From Heligmosomoides polygyrus polygyrus (lineage: Eukaryota > Nematoda > Chromadorea > Rhabditida > Heligmosomidae), in the NCBI GenBank assembly GCA_947396885.1, contig OX377203.1, positions 23,315,253-23,379,252 of the forward strand: a stretch of DNA of 64,000 nt, read 5' to 3'. The position numbers and the translations under genes are program-made. Each line of letters starts with the position of its first letter. Position 1 is the first letter of the stretch. This document shows positions 59,401 to 64,000 of the stretch, one piece after another. Below the pieces are notes generated by a model. The model was not told the DNA's origin and searched no databases. It saw only the letters and a list, made by a program, of their open reading frames with translations.

Positions 59401-59414
59401 AGGACAAAGGTATA
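56410..59414. mobile_element. hAT-like 3.0-kb element, copy 2 (inverted relative to copy 1)
   Basis: Near-identical to copy 1 but in the opposite orientation, including the body, hairpins and both TTCGAA arrays. Its ends are TATACCTTTGTCCTT at 56410 and the inverse ending 59414. Flanks repeat GTGTTTAC (56402-56409 and 59416-59423, with one extra A at 59415), a target duplication different from that of copy 1, so the two are independent insertions and not one duplicated block. No transposase. It sits within the GC-rich insertion in Bel/Pao pol. Confidence 0.85.
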
Positions 59415-59423
59415 AGTGTTTAC

Positions 59424-60670
59424 TCCCAACGACACATGACCTGTAGATGCGCATGTTGACCACATCTAGGGTGTTTATCGACCAACTACCAGAGGGATGG
59501 AAATCAAAGAACAATCCATGAGGTTTCGAGTGACGTATCTGTTGGCGTGTACTTCTTCGTTCAGCTATCTAACATTAGCAACAGCATATTGTTATGGCCG
59601 ATGGTGTTTCGTTCGGGCAGTCGGTCCTATTAGTCGCTCAGAAAATCAATATCGATCGATATTATCCATCGTTTGAGCGGAGCTATTGGTTCTCGCCAGA
59701 CTTAATCGGGCGGGCGTTCCGTGATTATGATGACCGACGCGAGGATGACCAGGTAATCAGCCACCGAAGCTTCCGTCAAGCAATCAATATCAACCGATTT
59801 TATTGATTGGTCAATGTCATGGTCTCGAAGACGCTTCTTTTGATTTGGAAATTGTTTACTTTGATCTCAAGAGCATATATACCTCGCGCGCTGGATTACT
59901 AAGCTATTTCTACCTGTCCAGGTCCTCCAAGTTTAAGGGGTGGACCAGGAGAGGTCAGCGAAGAAAGTTCGTCGGACCTACGCTCAGTTCGACTACGATT
60001 TTAACCAGGTCTTGCTCCTTGGTCCTCAATATTCGGCAGTGCTTTGACCAGTTTCCATACTATTATATGCAGACGAGGATAGTATTTTTTGTCTTAAGCA
60101 GGAGTGCTGCGGACATTTCCCTGAGTGCTGTACTGGGATGTTACTGATATTCGTGGCCCGCCATCATTCGATCTGTAGTAAGCATTCGTTTAAACATGTA
60201 CGACATCGACGCTAGGGATCGATCATTTGAGTGGTGCTATCGGTTTTCTCTCAAACCGAACCGACCACGATTTCTATCTGACACATTGGAGGTCGGGAAA
60301 TCAGAGACAGAAAATCTCACAAATCTCATAAAGGAGGGAGGCTTAAGTTATTGTCTGTAGTGGTTCGTCAACAGTGGAAACGAAGTTCCCGTTCCACTCC
60401 CAGTTTTCGACTACACTAGGCTCTTGGAATAATTCTTCCCTCAAAATTAGTGGCTGATGAAGTCACCTCCGGAATTCGCCACACCTAGCGGCTCGAAGCA
60501 CGACGAATGGACAAAAGAGTCAGACATTTCTTTAGGCTTGACAAGCTGCAATAGGCTGTGAACTCAACGCTAGATGAAGAAGGAGTGCTGAGAATATTCT
60601 TCTGCGTGCTATACTGAGTGGTACGAAGCTAGGAATCAGTCTGGAGTAGGCGTAAGTTTCAACGTGCTCG
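59424..60670. other. Unrecognised part of the composite insertion
   Basis: ORFs at 59594-59806 and 59803-60147 have no domain that I can name. The words TCGATCGATATTATCC and ATCGATCATTTGAG hint at internal repeats. No exon structure. Confidence 0.35.
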
Positions 60671-60676
60671 ACGATA

Positions 60677-60905
60677 CGGATGCTTCCTTACCCAGCGTCG
60701 GCGCCGGCGGAGCCGGCGACCGAGCTGGGTGAGGAAGCATCCGTAGCTAGGTTTGGGCTATGTCTCTAGCGTGGCCCGCCATACTCGACGCCGGCGGAGC
60801 CGGCTAGCCCGACGTGGCCCGCGGATGCAATGCCGGCGAAGCCGGCTAGCCTTGCGTGGCCCGCACACTCCAGCGTCGGCGCCGGCGGAGCCGGCGACCG
60901 ACCCT
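60677..60905. repeat. GC-rich hairpin and GCCGGCGGAGCCGGC repeats
   Basis: A hairpin with a 20-bp stem (CGGATGCTTCCTTACCCAGC at 60677-60696, partner 60724-60743, one mismatch) encloses GTCGGCGCCGGCGGAGCCGG. That loop sequence recurs at about 60876-60902, with two GCCGGCTAGCC variants between. GC content far exceeds the surroundings. It borders the resumption of Bel/Pao pol at 60912. Confidence 0.8.
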
Positions 60906-60911
60906 GGTCGT

Positions 60912-63104
60912 TAATAATGGCGAGACATCGACTAGCCCCAATTAACGGTAAGTCGAAAACTATGACGATCCCACGATTAGAACTTATGGCTCTCTTAATC
61001 GGTATACGACTCACAGCATTCGTGTTAAAAGAACTTGCGCTTAAAATAACTACAATAAGAATATACAGCGATTCGCAAGTTTCCTTGCACTGGATGCAAT
61101 CAAACAGCAAAAACGGTACATTCGTCGACAACCGGTGCAAGGAAATACGAAACACCTTACAAACGTGGTCACAAAATGGAATCCAAACGTATTTAAACTA
61201 TGTCTCTTCCAAAAACAACGTCGCTGACTGCGCGACAAGAGGACTGACTAAGGAACAAATTGCTAGCCATGTATGGTGGTCCGGCCCACATTTCCTTCAC
61301 GACTCCGCCACTGATTGGACGCAATTTCCAAACTTTGAGTGGGTCCCAAAAGAGGATAAATTAGTCGATCAACGAAAAGTAGGCAAAGAAGCAACCGCCA
61401 TGACAGCAAGCACGTCTCAAACCCCGGTCGAATATGTCTTTACAAGGGGGTGCTCATCAATCAACATATATAAGCGGATAGCAGCAATAGTTTTAAAATA
61501 CATCAAGTCCCAATTATATAACAGACTCTCCGCCGAAAAACAACAAATCCTACAAACCTGCATCCCTGAAGTCGCAATGGTAGACTGCTCGAAGCCGCTG
61601 ATCATCCCACAAGCGATCGATATCCAGGCAGCTGAAAGCATACTCATCAAATCAATGCAAAAATCAATGACAACGCAACACTTCAAGAAATGGGACAACC
61701 TTCAGCTCTACAAAGACCTAAATGGAATCATACGTTGCCGAGGAAGAGTTCAAACCACACATTTACCACAGGAAACAAGAGAACCGATATTTCTTCTTCC
61801 AAAACACACATTAACCACCCTACTAATAAAAGACGCTCATTTGCGCTGCGGACACCAAGGAGTCAACGCCACACTCGCAAACTTACGACGCCGATTTTGG
61901 ATCCCACAAGGCCGTCAATTGGTAAAAAATGCTTTAAGGAGCTGCATAATATGCAAAAAATGGAACGGACGACCTTATTTTTATCCGAACTCACCTCCAC
62001 TACCGAGCGCACGTGCCACTTCAACGCGCCCCTTCTCCGACGTGGGCGTCGACTTTGCAGGCCCATTTCGGGTCGTCGACTCTGAAAAGAACGAATGTAA
62101 GCGATGGATACTGCTCGTAAGCTGTATGGTGGAGCATTCCACTTGGAGATCGTAAACAATATGAGCGGTTTAGAACTGATAAACACCTTAAGGAAATTCA
62201 TAGCAAGACGTGGAAAGCCACAACTTATCATTTCTGATAACGCGACGAACTTTAAGCTTGGAAAAGGCATTTTTGACGTCATAGACAACAGAGAGCAATT
62301 CACAGACAAAAATATGCGCTACTTTAACGAAATGATACAGTGGCGATTTATCACACCTCTCTCCCCTGGAAGGGAGGATTCTACGAGCGGCTCGTAGATA
62401 TCATGAAATCCGCGATACGACGCGTTCTAGGCAGAAAACTACTCAAGGAAAGTGATTTCGGCACTCTGATAACAGAGTGCGAGGCCATGGTCAACTCAAG
62501 GCCTTTGGCCTACGCTGGAAGTACAGTGGACGATTCCCTCATCCTGCGACCTATAGACTTCCTTGTTCCGTATGCAAACATCATCTTTCCATCACAGAAT
62601 GATGACGACGACAACGAAGACCCATCGTATACACCTAGTATATCTACTAAAGACCAAGCCATCTCATATTTTCGAAGCCAACTCAAATATCTACAACATC
62701 TGTGGAAAGCTTGGCACGAAAATTACCTCCTCGAATTAAGAAACTTCCACCAGAGACGAATAAAACAAAAAACGTTCACTAGAAAACAACCGTCGGAGGG
62801 GGAAGTCGTACTTATCATGGATGAAAACACATCTCGAGGAGAGTGGCCGATGGGACTGGTCGAAGAACTCATTACAGACCCAGATGGCGAAATACGATCG
62901 GTCAAACTCCGCACGATGAAATCAAAAATAGAAAGATCAATAAACCAGCTTACTCCTCTTGAACTGGACGAGCAAAACAATCCGGATGGACAGAAAGACG
63001 AACACCCAATTAACGAACAAGGAAAGAACACGACTGCCGAAGATATAACCTCTAGGGACAACAACAACATCGATCCCATGACAGCTCCGGAGACCCGGCC
63101 ATAG
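60912..63104 (+). pseudogene. Bel/Pao RNase H and integrase region
   Basis: From 60912 the polyprotein continues: TIPRLELMALLIGIRL and IRIYSDSQVSLHWM (RNase H), NNVADCATRGLT, then the integrase zinc-binding motif (HLRCGHQGVNATLANLRRRF and CIICKKW near 61840-61970), then SDVGVDFAGPF. Two frameshifts, near 62140 and 62370, separate the rest of the integrase core (LIISDNATNF with an aspartate-asparagine pair, GGFYERLVDIMKSAIRR, CEAMVNSRPL) and a C-terminal DUF5641-like part (GEVVLIMDENTSRGEWPMG). The integrase joins element DNA to the host. Frameshifts make it non-functional, but it is less decayed than the RT. Confidence 0.85.
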
Positions 63105-63145
63105 GACGTACACGACCATTCCTCCCACGCCGTGCAAAAAACAAT

Positions 63146-63323
63146 ATGACAAGCTGCATTATAAACACCGCCACGGAGAGCAGCCTGGCGGCAACGAATC
63201 GATCAAGAGCATATTGGAAACCATGGATCATGGTTGCACTGATAGCCAACCTATGCGCCCAGGGGAGCACAGAGAACGCTCACACCCCTACACTTCGTTG
63301 TGTCCGATGGGGAATTGAGATTC
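63146..63323 (+). pseudogene. Start of a third Bel/Pao ORF, truncated (possible envelope-like)
   Basis: Just after the integrase frame an ATG opens an ORF with a hydrophobic signal-peptide-like stretch ending in an Ala-Gln-Gly type cleavage region, followed by cysteines. Some nematode Bel/Pao elements carry a glycoprotein ORF at this position, so this could be its first part. It runs into the hAT-like terminal fragment at about 63324 and is lost, so no domain can be recognised. Confidence 0.3.
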
Positions 63324-63531
63324 CTTGTTACGAGATTGATAAAGAATATTCGAATATTCGAAGCCTTCCAATATTCGATAAACGAATATTCGAATATTGG
63401 CCTCTTTCGAACATTCGAATAAACGAATAATTCGAATATTGGAATTTTCCGAATAGCCGAATATTCGAATACTCGAAATTCGAATTTATTCGAAATTTGA
63501 CTATTCGAACTTCGAAAATTAGAAAGGTATA
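63324..63531. mobile_element. Truncated end of the hAT-like family (third copy)
   Basis: From CTTGTTACGAGATTGATAAA the sequence follows copy 2 from about 59140 to its end, with the TTCGAA-rich array and a final AAGGTATA at 63524-63531. It is clearly more diverged than copies 1 and 2 are from each other. Only this one end is present, and no target duplication was seen. It removes the 3' part of the Bel/Pao element, including the expected 3' LTR. Confidence 0.8.
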
Positions 63532-64000
63532 GAAGACAATCACCTGTATTTAGTCATCGCGTAAAATACATTACACCGAATAACAGGGGAACGAATACAT
63601 CGGATAAATGAACATTGCGGAAGAAGAGTTTCTACTATATTCTATTTAGGTCTTTGTCTACGGCTTGTATTTCACATTGATATTCATTTATTGGGAATTC
63701 GTCGAGCCTGAACTAGGAAATAATCCAGTCAATAATTGCTTCAGCAACATGCTGTGGGTGATTTCGAACGGATTAGAAGCCATCATCACACTCACGATGA
63801 ATAGGTAGGTAGTTCCAAAATTGATCGTTTTAATGGTTGGCAACAGAAGGCGTGTCATGACGATCACGACTAATTTGAATTTAGCGCCTTACCGTCTGTC
63901 CGATACCCGTACCGCACTACTGCGTTGCCATGAGCTCAGTGTTTAGCCGTGTACACACTTTGTAGCGGGCCGTGAGCAGTGAAATGTGGGCGGCAGTGGC
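63532..64000. other. Stretch without a recognised gene
   Basis: No ORF of note and no LTR recognised. The Bel/Pao 3' LTR would be expected about here if the element were complete. Confidence 0.4.

Larger units (their letters stand above)
55940..60911. mobile_element. 5-kb composite insertion splitting the Bel/Pao pol gene
   Basis: Bel/Pao homology ends in TSLL at about 55940 and continues with LIMARHRLAP at 60912. Everything between is foreign: a GC-rich 193-bp-period repeat (55975-56401), the hAT-like copy 2 (56410-59414), 1.2 kb of unrecognised sequence (59424-60670) and a GC-rich hairpin/repeat block (60677-60905). No terminal repeats or target duplication of the outer insertion were identified, so it may be one element with GC-rich ends or several events. 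Confidence 0.6.

Noticed and set aside
46190..59414. One giant 13-kb element with 3-kb inverted terminal repeats
   Set aside because: Each 3-kb arm has its own inverted ends and its own 8-bp target duplication, which shows two separate insertions.

Overview
The window looks like nuclear DNA of a nematode, most likely a strongylid of the hookworm type. This is inferred from one well-preserved, many-exon gene for a secreted astacin metalloprotease with the worm-typical EGF, CUB and ShKT tail, from short introns with TTTCAG-like acceptors, and from the mobile element mix: RTE and CR1-like LINEs, a Bel/Pao LTR element, and many mariners. There is no operon structure or other prokaryotic signal.

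Layout. 0.15-0.31 kb: broken DEAD-box helicase exon on the minus strand. 3.0-6.0 kb: decayed CR1-like LINE (minus), followed by a mariner relic (6.1-7.0 kb). 10.43-21.66 kb: the only gene I can assemble end to end, the astacin gene (plus). Its introns hold mariner relics, a 269-bp hAT-like miniature element (13.65 kb), a tRNA-like sequence (18.9 kb) and a foldback repeat (20.2 kb). 23.9-25.0 and 27.7 kb: GIY-YIG retroelement fragments. 25.5 kb: a nearly perfect palindrome built on a tRNA 3' half. 26.7 kb: terminal exon of an unknown minus-strand gene. 28.0-29.25 kb: RTE LINE (minus), abutting a pseudogenic piece of an astacin catalytic exon (29.3-29.5 kb). 30.4-34.3 kb: mariner cluster, with one mariner nested inside the terminal repeat of another that is itself palindromic. 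34.64-37.75 kb: full-length RTE LINE with an 18-bp target duplication and a tRNA-like 5' end. 37.9-38.6 kb: CR1-like LINE fragment. 40.4-44.2 kb: exons of two possible unidentified genes. 44.8-46.1 kb: a tandem repeat and an RTE fragment.

46.19-63.53 kb is a nested mobile-element complex. Two near-identical 3.0-kb hAT-like elements lie in opposite orientation (46188-49228 and 56410-59414). Each is flanked by its own 8-bp target duplication and carries arrays of TTCGAA-rich 41-42-bp repeats just inside its ends. Between and around them is a decayed Bel/Pao retrotransposon (gag, protease, RT at 52.1-55.95 kb; RNase H, integrase at 60.9-63.1 kb), split by a 5-kb insertion that contains the second hAT-like copy. 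A third, truncated end of the same hAT-like family cuts off an ORF after the integrase.

Most novel: the hAT-like families at 13.65 kb and 46-59 kb share a TATAC terminus, an 8-bp target duplication and a 42-bp subterminal period, which equals four helical turns. They may be one undescribed, non-autonomous transposon group. The astacin gene is the main functional content; nearly all other coding signal is dead mobile-element sequence.
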